A stretch of 64,000 bases of DNA from Arcicella aurantiaca (lineage in GTDB: Bacteria > Bacteroidota > Bacteroidia > Cytophagales > Spirosomataceae): positions 24,128-88,127 of the forward strand of contig NZ_QGGO01000024.1 in the NCBI RefSeq assembly GCF_003148625.1. The letters run 5' to 3'. The position numbers were made by a program, and so were the translations under genes. Below are positions 1 through 9,785 of the stretch, piece by piece. Within the stretch, counting starts at the first letter, position 1; each line of letters starts with the position of its first letter. Under the pieces are notes generated by a model. The model was not told where the DNA came from. It searched no databases and was given only the letters and a program-made list of their open reading frames with translations.

Positions 1-1
1 T

Positions 2-1588
2 GAACAAAGTGCCTCATTTGCTGCAGATGCTTATGGAAGAGTTACGGGGTTACCTGGTGTAGCTTTAGCAACCAGTGGGCCAGGGGCTACGAATTTGTTA
101 ACTGGAATTGCAAGTTGCTATTTTGACTCATCTCCTGCAATATTTATTACTGGTCAAGTTAATCTACATGAACAAAAAGGGAATAGGTCTATAAGACAAT
201 TGGGGTTTCAAGAAACTGATATTGTCTCGATGGCAGAACCTATTACGAAGAAATGTTTTCGTGTTGAGAATGTTAATGATATACCTCAAATTTTGAATGA
301 AGCTTTTAGAATCTCTACAGAAGGAAGGCCAGGACCGATTCTTATTGATATACCAATGAATATTCAAAGAGAAAATATCCCTTTAGCAGAAATAATATTC
401 GATTGTGAAGATAAAAACCTAAACTACAATTTGGAATTAAGCAAATTAAATGAATTATCAGTATCTATATCAACGAGTAAAAAACCCTTATTACTTATTG
501 GTAGAGGTATCAAAAGTTCCTTTTCTGATGATGAATTAAAAATCTTTCTGCAATTAACAAAAATTCCAGTAGTTACAACTCTTTTAGCAATAGACTCATT
601 AGATTCTGTAAATGAGCAAAAAATAGGGTTTATTGGAAGCTATGGCAACAGGTGGGCAAATATCGCTTTCGGAGAATGCGATTTATTAATTGTACTTGGC
701 AGTCGATTAGACATAAGACAAACTGGAGCAGATACCAAGTTTTTTGAAGATAGAATAATATATCATATTGACTGTGAAGAGGGTGAAATAAATAATAGAG
801 TAAAAAAATGTGTTCCAATAGTTTCAGATGTTAAAGTTTTTTTAAATCAATTTAATCAAAAGTTTCAAAGAGAAATTTTTCAAAAAAAATCGGATTGGTA
901 TAATTATATAGAAGACTTAAGATTTAAATGGCCTGATACAAGAGAATTAAATACTGCTGGCATAAATCCAAATGTATTTATGCATCAACTTTCCAAAGCT
1001 TCTGTTGCAACTAAAGCCTATTTAGCTGACGTTGGAGCACACCAAATGTGGGCAGCGCAATCAATAGAAATTAACAATAAACAGTTATTTTTAACATCGG
1101 GAGGTATGGGTGCAATGGGTTTTGCATTACCAGCATCAATCGGAGCTTGTTTGGCTTTAAATGTATCGCCGGTAGTTACAATAATTGGTGATGGGTGTAT
1201 GCAAATAAATATTCAAGAATTACAAACAATTGTTCGTAATAAACTTCCAATAAAGATTGTGGTAATGAATAATCAAAATCTTGGAATGATTCGTCAATTT
1301 CAGGATTCATACTTTGAATCCAGATATCAATCAACCTGGTGGGGGTATTCTGCTCCTGATTTTGAAAAAGTAGCCATGGCTTATGGTATTCCAGCAAAAA
1401 CAGTTACAAATGAATTAGAAATATTAGAAGCTGTTAATTGGATGTGGAATGAAGAAAATTTATCATTACCAGTACTACTCCAAGTAATGATTGATCCTCA
1501 TACAAATACATATCCAAAGATTGCATTTGGTAAACCAATTACAGAAATGGAGCCTTTTTCTAAGCCAATAGCAATGGAAAGCACTTAG
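2..1588 (+). CDS. ThDP-dependent enzyme, acetolactate synthase/YerE-like (5' partial)
   Basis: The frame is open from the window edge, so the N-terminus is missing. The first residues read EQSASFAADAYGR, which contains the catalytic glutamate typical of the PYR domain of ThDP enzymes. The C-terminal PP domain carries the diphosphate-binding GDG (IIGDGCMQINIQELQ) followed about 27 residues later by NN. The middle domain (RGIKSS, GSRLDIRQTG) matches the acetolactate-synthase fold. It lies 88 bp upstream of a RfbH/DdhC-type dehydratase. In known pathways a ThDP enzyme paired with DdhC is YerE, which adds a two-carbon unit from pyruvate to CDP-4-keto-3,6-dideoxyglucose to make yersiniose-type sugars. 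The sugar role is inferred from the neighbour; ordinary acetolactate synthase is less likely because no ilvN or ilvC is adjacent. Family assignment is firm, substrate is not. Confidence 0.85.
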   Translation, partial: EQSASFAADAYGRVTGLPGVALATSGPGATNLLTGIASCYFDSSPAIFITGQVNLHEQKGNRSIRQLGFQETDIVSMAEPITKKCFRVENVNDIPQILNEAFRISTEGRPGPILIDIPMNIQRENIPLAEIIFDCEDKNLNYNLELSKLNELSVSISTSKKPLLLIGRGIKSSFSDDELKIFLQLTKIPVVTTLLAIDSLDSVNEQKIGFIGSYGNRWANIAFGECDLLIVLGSRLDIRQTGADTKFFEDRIIYHIDCEEGEINNRVKKCVPIVSDVKVFLNQFNQKFQREIFQKKSDWYNYIEDLRFKWPDTRELNTAGINPNVFMHQLSKASVATKAYLADVGAHQMWAAQSIEINNKQLFLTSGGMGAMGFALPASIGACLALNVSPVVTIIGDGCMQINIQELQTIVRNKLPIKIVVMNNQNLGMIRQFQDSYFESRYQSTWWGYSAPDFEKVAMAYGIPAKTVTNELEILEAVNWMWNEENLSLPVLLQVMIDPHTNTYPKIAFGKPITEMEPFSKPIAMEST

Positions 1589-1676
1589 TAAGTATTTTGT
1601 TACCATAGATTCTATTTTTAATTTTTATTAATAAAAATGATTTATGATTATAACATACAATCATAACATAACATAA

Positions 1677-2996
1677 ATGGAAAAATCAATTTCACAATTC
1701 AAAAACCTTGAAAGTAATTTAATCGAATTACTTCTGCCTACACTAACAAAAAACGTAACCAGAACAATTATTGCAGGTGAAGACTATATTCCTGTTTCTG
1801 GTAAAGTAGTAGATGAGAATGATTTATTATATGGGATTGATGCAGTAATGGATGGCTGGTTAACTACTGGTCGTTTTGGTAAAAAATTTGAATATCAGTT
1901 TGCTCAGTATTTTGGTTCAAAAGCTTCTTTACTGGTTAATTCTGGCTCTTCTGCTAATTTGATTGCATTTTATGCTTTAACTTCACCTAAATTAGGGGAA
2001 CGTCAAATTAAACCAGGCGATGAAGTTATTACAGTAGCAGCAGGTTTTCCAACAACTGTAAACCCATTAATTCAATACGGTGCTATTCCAGTTTTTATAG
2101 ATGTTGACATTCCAACATATAATATAAAAGCAGAATTGATAGAAGATGCTATAACTCCTAAAACTAAAGCAATCATGCTTGCTCATACATTAGGAAATCC
2201 ATTTAATTTGGATATTGTTATGGAAGTTGCAAAAAAGTATAATTTATGGGTAATTGAGGATGATTGTGATTCATTAGGAGCAACCTATAGAGGTAAAAAA
2301 ACGGGTACATTCGGCGATTTAGCGACAGTTTCTTTTTATCCCGCTCATCATATCACAATGGGCGAAGGAGGATCAGTACTTATTAATAATATAAAGTTAA
2401 AAATGTTAGCCGAAAGTTTCAGAGACTGGGGGAGAGACTGCTACTGTGAAACAGGCTGTGATAACACATGTCGTAAAAGGTTTGAATGGCAACTTGGTGA
2501 TTTACCTTATGGTTATGATCATAAATATACTTATTCTCATATTGGATTTAATTTAAAAGTAACAGATATGCAAGCTGCGATTGGTCTGAGCCAACTGCAA
2601 AAAGCTGATCAATTTGTAGAAGCACGTAGATATAATTATGGATTGCTTTATAAAAAATTAAAACCATTTGAGGAGTACTTTATTCTTCCCGAACCTACAC
2701 CTAATTCAGACCCAAGTTGGTTCGGATTTTTGCTAACAATCAAAGATGCCACTTTAATAAATAGGAATGAACTAGTGAGCCATTTAGAACAAAATAAAAT
2801 TGGTACACGTTTATTATTTGCAGGAAATTTAGTAAAACAACCAGCTTACGCTAATATACAGAAACGAATTGTAGGAGATTTAACCAATACTGATAAAATA
2901 ATGAATGATTCATTTTGGTTAGGTGTATGGCCTGGTTTAAAAGAAGATCATTATGATTATATTGCTAGTATAATTGGAGATTATTTGAATTCATAG
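1677..2996 (+). CDS. rfbH: RfbH/DdhC-type CDP-4-keto-6-deoxyglucose-3-dehydratase
   Basis: A PLP- and [2Fe-2S]-dependent fold-type-I enzyme of 439 aa, the usual length. The PLP-binding lysine of DegT-type aminotransferases is replaced by histidine ([14 protein letters not shown], near residue 223), the hallmark of this dehydratase. The cluster cysteines fit the family spacing: one in EDDCDSLG, then C-x-C-x7-C in the stretch [11 protein letters not shown] about 57 residues later. The protein would form the C3-deoxygenation step of CDP-3,6-dideoxyhexose synthesis together with a reductase partner. The partner reductase and the CDP-glucose synthase/dehydratase genes are not in the window and may lie upstream. 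Cytoplasmic. The gene is co-directional with the ThDP enzyme before it and the flippase 6 bp after it. Confidence 0.93.
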   Translation: MEKSISQFKNLESNLIELLLPTLTKNVTRTIIAGEDYIPVSGKVVDENDLLYGIDAVMDGWLTTGRFGKKFEYQFAQYFGSKASLLVNSGSSANLIAFYALTSPKLGERQIKPGDEVITVAAGFPTTVNPLIQYGAIPVFIDVDIPTYNIKAELIEDAITPKTKAIMLAHTLGNPFNLDIVMEVAKKYNLWVIEDDCDSLGATYRGKKTGTFGDLATVSFYPAHHITMGEGGSVLINNIKLKMLAESFRDWGRDCYCETGCDNTCRKRFEWQLGDLPYGYDHKYTYSHIGFNLKVTDMQAAIGLSQLQKADQFVEARRYNYGLLYKKLKPFEEYFILPEPTPNSDPSWFGFLLTIKDATLINRNELVSHLEQNKIGTRLLFAGNLVKQPAYANIQKRIVGDLTNTDKIMNDSFWLGVWPGLKEDHYDYIASIIGDYLNS

Positions 2997-3002
2997 TATT
3001 AT

Positions 3003-4364
3003 ATGTTGTATAGGATAAAAAGAATTACAACCAAAATAGGTATAGATGGACCAATTGGGTATACTGTTTTGACAAGAATAATTCAAGCAGGTGGCAGCTT
3101 TTTTTCTTTATATCTTATTGCTTTATATTTAACAAAAGAAGAGCAAGGTTTTTATTATACATTCAGTAGTATTTTAGCCTTGCAAGTCTTTTTTGAACTA
3201 GGCTTTAACAATGTAATAACTCAGTTTGCAGCGCATGAAATGGTCCACATTTCTACATTTGATATTTCAGTAGATCGATTAGAATCAAAAGCCCAATCAA
3301 GATTGGCAAGTTTATTATATTTCTGTTTTGCTATATTTTTAAAGATTAGTCTTGTACTTTTTTTTGCTCTCCTTTTTATAGGATATTTTTTCTTTAATAA
3401 ATTTGGAGTTGTTAATGCCGTAAATTGGCAGTTACCATGGCTGATTTTAGTTATTAACACCTCTTTATCATTCATTATATCACCTCTTTTTTCTTTTTTG
3501 GAAGGTATTGGAAGAATAAAACAAACTGCTAAATTAAGATTATTGCAGCAAATAATTAACTTAATAATATTGTGGACAATGTTGATTAATGGCGGAAAGC
3601 TTTATTCTGCCCCAATTTCAGGATTATGTTCATTATTAGTTGTAGTATTTGTATTTATTTTTTCAGATTTTAGAACTGTACTTCTTAAAATATGGAAGCT
3701 TTTAGGTCAATGGAAAATTAATTACAGAATAGAAATTTTTCCATATCAATGGAAAATTTCTATTAGTTGGATTAGTGGCTATTTTATTTTTCAATTATTC
3801 AATCCTGTACTTTTTGCAACTGATGGACCAATGATTGCAGGTCAAATGGGTATAGTTTTAGCTCTTTTAAATGGTATCAATTCTTTGTCTTTGAGTTGGA
3901 TGAGTACAAAAGTTTCTCAGTATTCAAATTTAGTAGCATTAAAAGAATATAAAAAATTAGATTCTGTTTTTAATACAACATTAAGACAGGTTTCAATAAT
4001 TAATGGCTCACTATTAGTGTTAATGTTTTTAACAATTTATTTTATTAAGTATTACAAAATTACGGTCACAGGAAATGTTCTTGGAGAAAGGTTTTTGGAC
4101 TATGGTCCATTAGTTTTAATGATGGGTGCCCTTTTTTTGAATCAATTTGTTTCTTCATGGGCTATTTATTTACGATGTCACAATAAGGAACCCTATCTTG
4201 TTTTTTCTATTGTAACTGGTATTTTGTGTCTGACTTCAACTATTGTTTTTGGAAATTTTTTTGGAGTAATCGGTATTACACTAGGTTATTTTATTATAAC
4301 TCTGCTTTCATTAGTTTGGGCAAATTTTATTTTTATTAATTGTAAAAACAAATGGCACTTATAG
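3003..4364 (+). CDS. Wzx-like polysaccharide flippase (MOP superfamily)
   Basis: A 453-aa integral membrane protein with roughly 12-14 hydrophobic segments, beginning after a basic N-terminus (MLYRIKRITTKIG). The pattern (IGYTVLTRIIQAGGSFFSLYLIALYLTKEEQG near the start, a long loop near residue 90, and a charged linker near residue 230) is that of PST/MATE-type O-antigen and exopolysaccharide exporters. It should flip lipid-linked oligosaccharide across the inner membrane. The start is 6 bp after rfbH and the next glycosyltransferase starts 19 bp downstream, so it belongs to the same transcription unit. Sequence alone cannot show which glycan it exports. Confidence 0.85.
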   Translation: MLYRIKRITTKIGIDGPIGYTVLTRIIQAGGSFFSLYLIALYLTKEEQGFYYTFSSILALQVFFELGFNNVITQFAAHEMVHISTFDISVDRLESKAQSRLASLLYFCFAIFLKISLVLFFALLFIGYFFFNKFGVVNAVNWQLPWLILVINTSLSFIISPLFSFLEGIGRIKQTAKLRLLQQIINLIILWTMLINGGKLYSAPISGLCSLLVVVFVFIFSDFRTVLLKIWKLLGQWKINYRIEIFPYQWKISISWISGYFIFQLFNPVLFATDGPMIAGQMGIVLALLNGINSLSLSWMSTKVSQYSNLVALKEYKKLDSVFNTTLRQVSIINGSLLVLMFLTIYFIKYYKITVTGNVLGERFLDYGPLVLMMGALFLNQFVSSWAIYLRCHNKEPYLVFSIVTGILCLTSTIVFGNFFGVIGITLGYFIITLLSLVWANFIFINCKNKWHL

Positions 4365-4383
4365 TATTTTAAATTTTATTAAA

Positions 4384-5328
4384 TTGGAAAAATCAATTAA
4401 AAATAATTTACTTGCATTTTGTATACCAACATATAATCGTTCTGAAATTCTTGAGGAAGTACTAGAGGATTTGATTTCAAAAATTAAAGATTATAGTTTT
4501 TTTATTTTGATTAGCGATAATTTTTCTACAGATGATACTAAAGTAATCGTTAATAAATATATGTTGAAATATGAATATATAATTTATAATCAGCAAAAAG
4601 AAAATTTAGGAGCTGATAAAAATATACAATCAACTCTAAAATTATTTAAGGCTAACTACTATTGGCTTATTGGCGATTCTGCTTGTTTAAAAAATAAATC
4701 TTTACTTCCTATTTTAAATTTTCTTACTGTTGAAAATCCGGATGCTTATATTATAAATGTTTCTTCAAGAGTAAAGAATTTGCCAAGCCAATTATTTGTC
4801 GAAAGAGAAGATTTGTTATTGAAGTTGGGATGGCATATGACACAATTACCTGCTTTAATAGTTTCTGAACGAATTGTTAATAACAATTATTTTAAACGAT
4901 ATGAAAATAAATCTTTTTTTCAATTCGGGATTATTTTTGAGTATTTAGGGCTACAGGAGTTTATAAAGGTTTATTGGGATGATAATGATTACATCAATAA
5001 ACCAAAAACAAAGAAAATCAATACTTGGTATCCCAATAAAGCATGGGAGTATTTCATGAAAAATTGGGCAGATACAGTTTTTTCCTTACCAAGTTCATAT
5101 TCTTTAGAAACTAAAATTCAATGTATTAAAAATCATGATAAAATGACAGGGATTTTTTCAGTAAAATCTTTGTTTTATCAGAAATCAGCTAAGGCATATT
5201 CCTTTAAAGTTTTTACTAAATATAAAAAGTATATTAAATTTTCAAATAGCAATTTATTAATTTGTTTTTTAATTTCAATTTTCCCTATTTCCGTTTTTCT
5301 TAAAAAAAATATTCATTCAAAACAATGA
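4384..5328 (+). CDS. GT2 family glycosyltransferase
   Basis: A GT-A fold, family 2 glycosyltransferase of 314 aa. The N-terminal strand LAFCIPTYNRSEILEEVL and the nucleotide-binding ISDNFSTDDT are typical. A metal-binding DxD is not clear; GDSACLKN lies at the usual position. The C-terminus has a hydrophobic segment (LLICFLISIFPISVFL) that probably anchors it to the membrane. The likely start is TTG at 4384, because the GT2 fold begins within 12 residues and no ATG is available upstream in frame. The stop overlaps the next gene (ATGA), indicating translational coupling. Donor and acceptor are unknown. Confidence 0.82.
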   Translation: MEKSIKNNLLAFCIPTYNRSEILEEVLEDLISKIKDYSFFILISDNFSTDDTKVIVNKYMLKYEYIIYNQQKENLGADKNIQSTLKLFKANYYWLIGDSACLKNKSLLPILNFLTVENPDAYIINVSSRVKNLPSQLFVEREDLLLKLGWHMTQLPALIVSERIVNNNYFKRYENKSFFQFGIIFEYLGLQEFIKVYWDDNDYINKPKTKKINTWYPNKAWEYFMKNWADTVFSLPSSYSLETKIQCIKNHDKMTGIFSVKSLFYQKSAKAYSFKVFTKYKKYIKFSNSNLLICFLISIFPISVFLKKNIHSKQ

Positions 5329-6269
5329 AAAGAATATTAACATTAGCTATCCCCACTTATAACAGGGGTAATATTTTGGATAAAAGTTTAGAATCGATTG
5401 TGTCCGATTTACATTTTGATGAACGTATTGAAATTATTATTTCAGACAATTGTTCTACAGACAATACTTCTATTATTGCTGATAAATACATTAAAAAATA
5501 TTCAAATATTGTTTATGTTAGAAATGAAAAAAATATTGGAGCAGAAATGAATATCTGTAATGCTTTATTGGCAGGAACTGGAGTGTATTTAAAACTTTGT
5601 AATGATACTATTAAGTTTCAAAAAGATGCTTTAGGATTTATGCTCAATACGATTGAGAAAAACATTGAATTTAAAAAGCCTATATTTTTTTATCAAAACT
5701 ATTCAAATTATAATGACTTAGATTGTGTATGCTTAAATTTTAATGATTTTTTAAAAACCGTAACCTTTACATGTACTTGGATTGGCAATTTTGGGATTTG
5801 GAGAAGTGATTTGGATGAAATCTCACCTCTTCACAGGAATTTTCATACTCTTTTAATGCAGGTTGATTGGACTTTTAGTTTAGCGTCTGCAAAAGGCAAG
5901 GCAATTGTTTATTTCAGAAATTATTACGATGTTTTCTCTGCAAGTGATAAAGGAGGTTACAATGTATTTGAAGTTTTTATTTCTAATTATTTAAGCTTTA
6001 CTAGAAAATATTATCATTTAAAATTTATTGATTTACTTGCTTTTGAAATTGATAAATATAGGCTTTTTAGATATTTTATTTGTATCAGAGTTGTTTGGCT
6101 GGCAATTGGTTATAAAGGGATAACTCCTTTTAATAATAAAAACTCATGGTCAATAATCTTTAGAGAATATGCTTACTACCCCTATTTTTATGTAGGGTTG
6201 ATAGTAGGTTTTGTATTTTTCTATTTTATAGAAATTAAAAAAGGATTATCAGATTTTTTTTGCAAATAA
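5325..6269 (+). CDS. GT2 family glycosyltransferase
   Basis: A second GT2 enzyme of identical length (314 aa) and related layout: LTLAIPTYNRGNILDKSL at the N-terminus, IIISDNCSTDNTS, and a C-terminal membrane segment (YFYVGLIVGFVFFYF). It overlaps the preceding gene by 4 bp. Shared length and motifs suggest the two genes arose by tandem duplication followed by strong divergence (inference). It should add one residue of the repeat unit on the cytoplasmic face. Specificity cannot be read from sequence. Confidence 0.82.
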   Translation: MKRILTLAIPTYNRGNILDKSLESIVSDLHFDERIEIIISDNCSTDNTSIIADKYIKKYSNIVYVRNEKNIGAEMNICNALLAGTGVYLKLCNDTIKFQKDALGFMLNTIEKNIEFKKPIFFYQNYSNYNDLDCVCLNFNDFLKTVTFTCTWIGNFGIWRSDLDEISPLHRNFHTLLMQVDWTFSLASAKGKAIVYFRNYYDVFSASDKGGYNVFEVFISNYLSFTRKYYHLKFIDLLAFEIDKYRLFRYFICIRVVWLAIGYKGITPFNNKNSWSIIFREYAYYPYFYVGLIVGFVFFYFIEIKKGLSDFFCK

Positions 6270-6299
6270 ATTTTGCAAGACTATTTCAAGTAATAATTT

Positions 6300-7322
6300 A
6301 TGATTTTAAGACAAAATCTTACATCAATATTAACTTCTTTAGTTGCTACAATTATCGCATTAAATTTAATGCCTTTTTCTAGAGATTGGGGTAATTATCA
6401 AGAAATATTTGATATTGCTTCTAATGCTAATTCTTTTTTTGACTCAATTGCTGGTCCGGAAATAATTTATACAAGTTTTGCATATTTAACGCAAAATATA
6501 TTAATTACTTCATTTCTTATAGGAATTATCGCATTGAAAATTAAGATTTCTTTCCTTGTTAAGGATAGTTCAGTTGCCTTTATTGCAGTATCATATTATT
6601 TTGCTAGATTTTTTTTAGTTCACGATGTTACACAAGTGAGAATATCATTTGGTATTGCAATGGTTTTAGTTGCATATAAAAATTTGATTAAGAAAAAGTA
6701 TTGGTATAGTTTTCTATTCATGATACTTTCTATTATGTCACATACCAGTACTTTAATTTATATACCAGTGATATTGATTGCAGCCTTAGTAAAAGATCCG
6801 TATAAATTTTTACAAACTTCTTTTAACTATTCATTTTTTGCAGTAGGAGCAATCCTGCTATTGTCAACGTTTTTATTAAACAAAATATCAATAGTTGACA
6901 TGTTCTCAACTTTTCCTGATGTTAGATTATATAATTATTTTATTGAAGAATCTGATTTTGAAGCTCCCAAAATTTATACAGATATTTTCTTTTTACTTAA
7001 AATATTTGCTTTGGGTTTATTGGTGTATCATAAACCAACAATAAAACAAATGAAGTTTCAAGAAGACTACTTAAGATTTGGAATTGTTTTTTTATTTAGC
7101 TTATTTTTTTATGCTGCTTTTCACGATATATACCCTATTGCTTCTAGATTAGCTGATATTGCAGCACCATTTGAATGTATCATAATGGCGATTTTTATAA
7201 TTAGATTGTCGAGACCAAATAATATCATTTTTACCCCAATAACCAGTTTTATGCTCAAAGCAATACTTACAATTATAATACTAACTCGCTTGATAGTAGC
7301 ACAATTATATCTTTTAGAATGA
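6300..7322 (+). CDS. EpsG-family polysaccharide polymerase/membrane protein (Wzy-like)
   Basis: A 340-aa multi-pass membrane protein with roughly 8-10 hydrophobic helices. The motif RDWGNYQEIF in the first periplasmic loop and the VTQVRISFGIAMVL helix match the EpsG family (DxxxY and RxxxA/G signatures). In Wzx/Wzy clusters this protein occupies the polymerase slot, joining repeat units in the periplasm. It ends in an ATGA overlap with the next glycosyltransferase. Polymerase function is inferred from family and context, since these proteins have little sequence conservation. Confidence 0.75.
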   Translation: MILRQNLTSILTSLVATIIALNLMPFSRDWGNYQEIFDIASNANSFFDSIAGPEIIYTSFAYLTQNILITSFLIGIIALKIKISFLVKDSSVAFIAVSYYFARFFLVHDVTQVRISFGIAMVLVAYKNLIKKKYWYSFLFMILSIMSHTSTLIYIPVILIAALVKDPYKFLQTSFNYSFFAVGAILLLSTFLLNKISIVDMFSTFPDVRLYNYFIEESDFEAPKIYTDIFFLLKIFALGLLVYHKPTIKQMKFQEDYLRFGIVFLFSLFFYAAFHDIYPIASRLADIAAPFECIIMAIFIIRLSRPNNIIFTPITSFMLKAILTIIILTRLIVAQLYLLE

Positions 7323-8233
7323 CAAATAAAATATTTTCTATAATAGTAACATTTAATCCAGATTTACTTCAATTTGCAGATGTTCTAGAGTTTCATTTGA
7401 ATACAAATGTTGATTCTTTGGTAATAGTTGATAATGATTCAAATAACAGTTTAGAAATTCATGATTTAATTCAGAAATTGACAAAGAAAAAATCGATCAT
7501 TTTTGTTAATTTAACTAAAAATGAAGGTATAGCTTATGCTCAAAATGAAGGAATAAAAAAAGCTTTTGAATCCAATTGTACACATATTGTTTTGTTTGAT
7601 CAAGATAGTAAAATACCTCATGATTTTGTTGAAAATTTACTAGAACAAGAGAATGAATTGAATATTTTGGGATATAAAGTAGGAGCTATTGGTCCCGTTT
7701 ATATTGATCCTAGAACAAAAAACTTCTACCCTTTAATAAGAATAAAAGGTATTTTTATTAAAAAAGTTTGGCCTGAAAGAGAGAGTGAAAAAAATATTAA
7801 AGCTAGTTTTATAATTGCTTCGGGGTCTTTAATTAAAACTTCAACTATAAAGGAAGTAGGATTAATGGATGATAGTTTATTTATAGATTGTGTTGATATT
7901 GAATGGTGTTTTAGGGCTGCTAGTAAAGGTTATCTTTTGTTTGCCTCCAAGAGTACTGAAATATCACACGCTATAGGAGATAAACGAGTGAGGTCTCTTG
8001 GCAGAGAAATATCTATTCATTCTCCTTTAAGAAGATATTACATGATTAGAAATAATCTGATTCTTTCCAAAATTCAATGGGTGCCATTAGGATATAGGGC
8101 CAGAATAGTTTTTGGATTAGTATTAAATGTGTCAATACATTTATTTGATGTTTCTTTTAAGAAAGAATATGTTAAATTTACATTTAAGGGGATTTTAGAT
8201 GGAATATTAAATAAAAAAGGAGCTTACAGATAA
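7319..8233 (+). CDS. GT2 glycosyltransferase, rhamnosyltransferase-like
   Basis: A 304-aa GT2 enzyme. It carries SIIVTFNPD at the N-terminus, VIVDNDSNNS for the nucleotide, FDQDSKIP as the DxD-type metal site, and DIEWCFRAASKGY, the acceptor-site ED/DxEW region of RfbF/WbbL-like rhamnosyltransferases. A C-terminal amphipathic/hydrophobic part (FGLVLNVSIHLFDV) may associate with the membrane. It overlaps the polymerase by 4 bp and abuts the next gene (TAAATG). It is a clear member of the family; rhamnose as donor is only a family-level suggestion. Confidence 0.83.
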   Translation: MTNKIFSIIVTFNPDLLQFADVLEFHLNTNVDSLVIVDNDSNNSLEIHDLIQKLTKKKSIIFVNLTKNEGIAYAQNEGIKKAFESNCTHIVLFDQDSKIPHDFVENLLEQENELNILGYKVGAIGPVYIDPRTKNFYPLIRIKGIFIKKVWPERESEKNIKASFIIASGSLIKTSTIKEVGLMDDSLFIDCVDIEWCFRAASKGYLLFASKSTEISHAIGDKRVRSLGREISIHSPLRRYYMIRNNLILSKIQWVPLGYRARIVFGLVLNVSIHLFDVSFKKEYVKFTFKGILDGILNKKGAYR

Positions 8234-9163
8234 ATGGAACAACTTTTAAGTACAACTGATAATTTTGGGAATGAAAAAAATTTTTATGCTGGGATTATAT
8301 TGTTTAATCCCGAAAACGAATTATTTGTAAGGTCAATTGAAATATTATTATCTTGTGAAATTAAAGTTATAGTATTTGATAATTCAACGAAACTAGAATG
8401 TCTAAATTATAATAAACAATTATTATTTGATAGATTTGGAGACAATGTATTTGTTTTAAAATCAGCTAAAGGAAATGTAGGCTTAGGCTATCCTTTTAAT
8501 CAGATGGTAAAAATAGCAGTTAGAGAAGGAGATTGTAAAGGAATATATTTTTTTGATCAGGATAGTGAAGTTAATTTAGAGGCTGTAAGAAATCTTGAGA
8601 AATCGTTTAACAAGTTATTTTTAAAAGAACCATTTGGGATTATTGCTGCAACAGCAATGAGACAAAATGGTATGCCATATAGAATTCGAAAGCGACACGG
8701 AGTTTCTAATTATTCTAACCTTTTAAAAGTTCATCAAGTACCAAGTAGTTTTTCTTTAATACCTATAACCACTTTTGAAAAAGTTGGTTTTTTTTACGAA
8801 GACTTTTTTATTGATCATATTGATATGGACTTTTCTATGAGGTGTTGGGAAAATAATTTGGCAATTTATGTAGATAAAAATGCAAAGTTTATTCATAATG
8901 TCGGAGTTGGCGACGTGATTTTTTTAAAAAAAAGATTATTCCCAATATCAGATACATACAGACATTATTATCAAATCAGAAATTTAATATTATCACTTAA
9001 GAGAAACAATAAAAAGGGTTGGTTTTTTTTAAAAGAGATATTAATTAGAATTGTAGTTGTTTTTGCTATTTCTATTTATACCGGTAATTTTTTTGAAAGA
9101 CTTAGATACCTGATTAAAGGAATGAGAGATGGTTTTAAAGGTGTGTCAGGTAAATTAACATAA
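8234..9163 (+). CDS. GT2 glycosyltransferase, rhamnosyltransferase-like
   Basis: A 309-aa relative of the preceding gene: YAGIILFNPENE, VIVFDNSTK, FFDQDSEVN (DxD), HIDMDFSMRCWENNL, and a C-terminal IKGMRDGFKG tail. The tail motif (DGxxG near the end) recurs in the glycosyltransferase remnant at about 10432-10548. The start codon directly follows the stop of the previous gene. It is the last intact gene before the IS630 insertion and is followed by a small terminator-like hairpin. Confidence 0.83.
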   Translation: MEQLLSTTDNFGNEKNFYAGIILFNPENELFVRSIEILLSCEIKVIVFDNSTKLECLNYNKQLLFDRFGDNVFVLKSAKGNVGLGYPFNQMVKIAVREGDCKGIYFFDQDSEVNLEAVRNLEKSFNKLFLKEPFGIIAATAMRQNGMPYRIRKRHGVSNYSNLLKVHQVPSSFSLIPITTFEKVGFFYEDFFIDHIDMDFSMRCWENNLAIYVDKNAKFIHNVGVGDVIFLKKRLFPISDTYRHYYQIRNLILSLKRNNKKGWFFLKEILIRIVVVFAISIYTGNFFERLRYLIKGMRDGFKGVSGKLT

Positions 9164-9173
9164 AAAAGAGTAT

Positions 9174-9194
9174 AGAGATGTCAATCTCATTTTT
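9174..9194 (+). terminator. Weak Rho-independent terminator-like hairpin
   Basis: GAGAT and ATCTC form a 5-bp stem around a 4-nt loop, followed by five T residues. It sits 11 bp after the last glycosyltransferase of the first block and just before the IS630 left end. The stem is short, so termination may be inefficient. Confidence 0.45.
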
Positions 9195-9215
9195 CAATTT
9201 CTAAAGCATAAGTAA

Positions 9216-9785
9216 TTAAGCAGAATTAAATTTGATAATATTTTTAATAATAAGTTCGTTGAAATTGATGGTGTATAATGTGCCAAATTGTTTAAAGATT
9301 AGTACTATTGCCTTTTTTAGGGTTGCCCACGATTTATAATTCACTTTATTGAGCCATCTATATTTACATGATTTCCATAGTATTTCGATGGGGTTCAAAT
9401 GAGGACTATAAGTAGGTAAGAAAAAAAAAGACATTTGGTTTTTCTCCCATTTATCAAACTCGTTTTTAACAATTTTAGCATGATGTATAGGTCCATTATC
9501 CAGTACAATTACATAGGGTTTTTCATGGGGTTTTAGGGCAAAATCCTCCAAGGCATTTTTAATAAATTGTCCATCAAGAGATTGCTCGCTATGATATACT
9601 GTTAATTTGCCTGATAAAGTCATAAGTCCAAAAACATTTAATCGTTTTTTATTATTTCGGGCAAAAATACGTTGAGTATCTCCCTTTTTTTGCCAAGCAT
9701 AGGGAACGTATGGTTGCATAGTAAAGCCAGACTCATCAGCAAAATAAAGTTCAATATAGCCTAATAACCAAAGAGTTATGAGCAT
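9216..9785 (-). CDS. IS630 transposase, DDE catalytic part (orfB)
   Basis: This frame carries the catalytic triad of the IS630/DDE_3 family: the first D in YFADESGF, the second in VLDNGPIHHA, and E in YSPHLNPIEILW. The first methionine is not a natural domain start. Upstream, the same frame is open back to the A8 run at 9871-9878 and encodes NNYSWRRIRRC, a classic IS630 linker. The catalytic part is therefore most likely made only as a fusion with the upstream DNA-binding frame by frameshifting. Confidence 0.88.
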   Translation of the reverse strand: MLITLWLLGYIELYFADESGFTMQPYVPYAWQKKGDTQRIFARNNKKRLNVFGLMTLSGKLTVYHSEQSLDGQFIKNALEDFALKPHEKPYVIVLDNGPIHHAKIVKNEFDKWEKNQMSFFFLPTYSPHLNPIEILWKSCKYRWLNKVNYKSWATLKKAIVLIFKQFGTLYTINFNELIIKNIIKFNSA

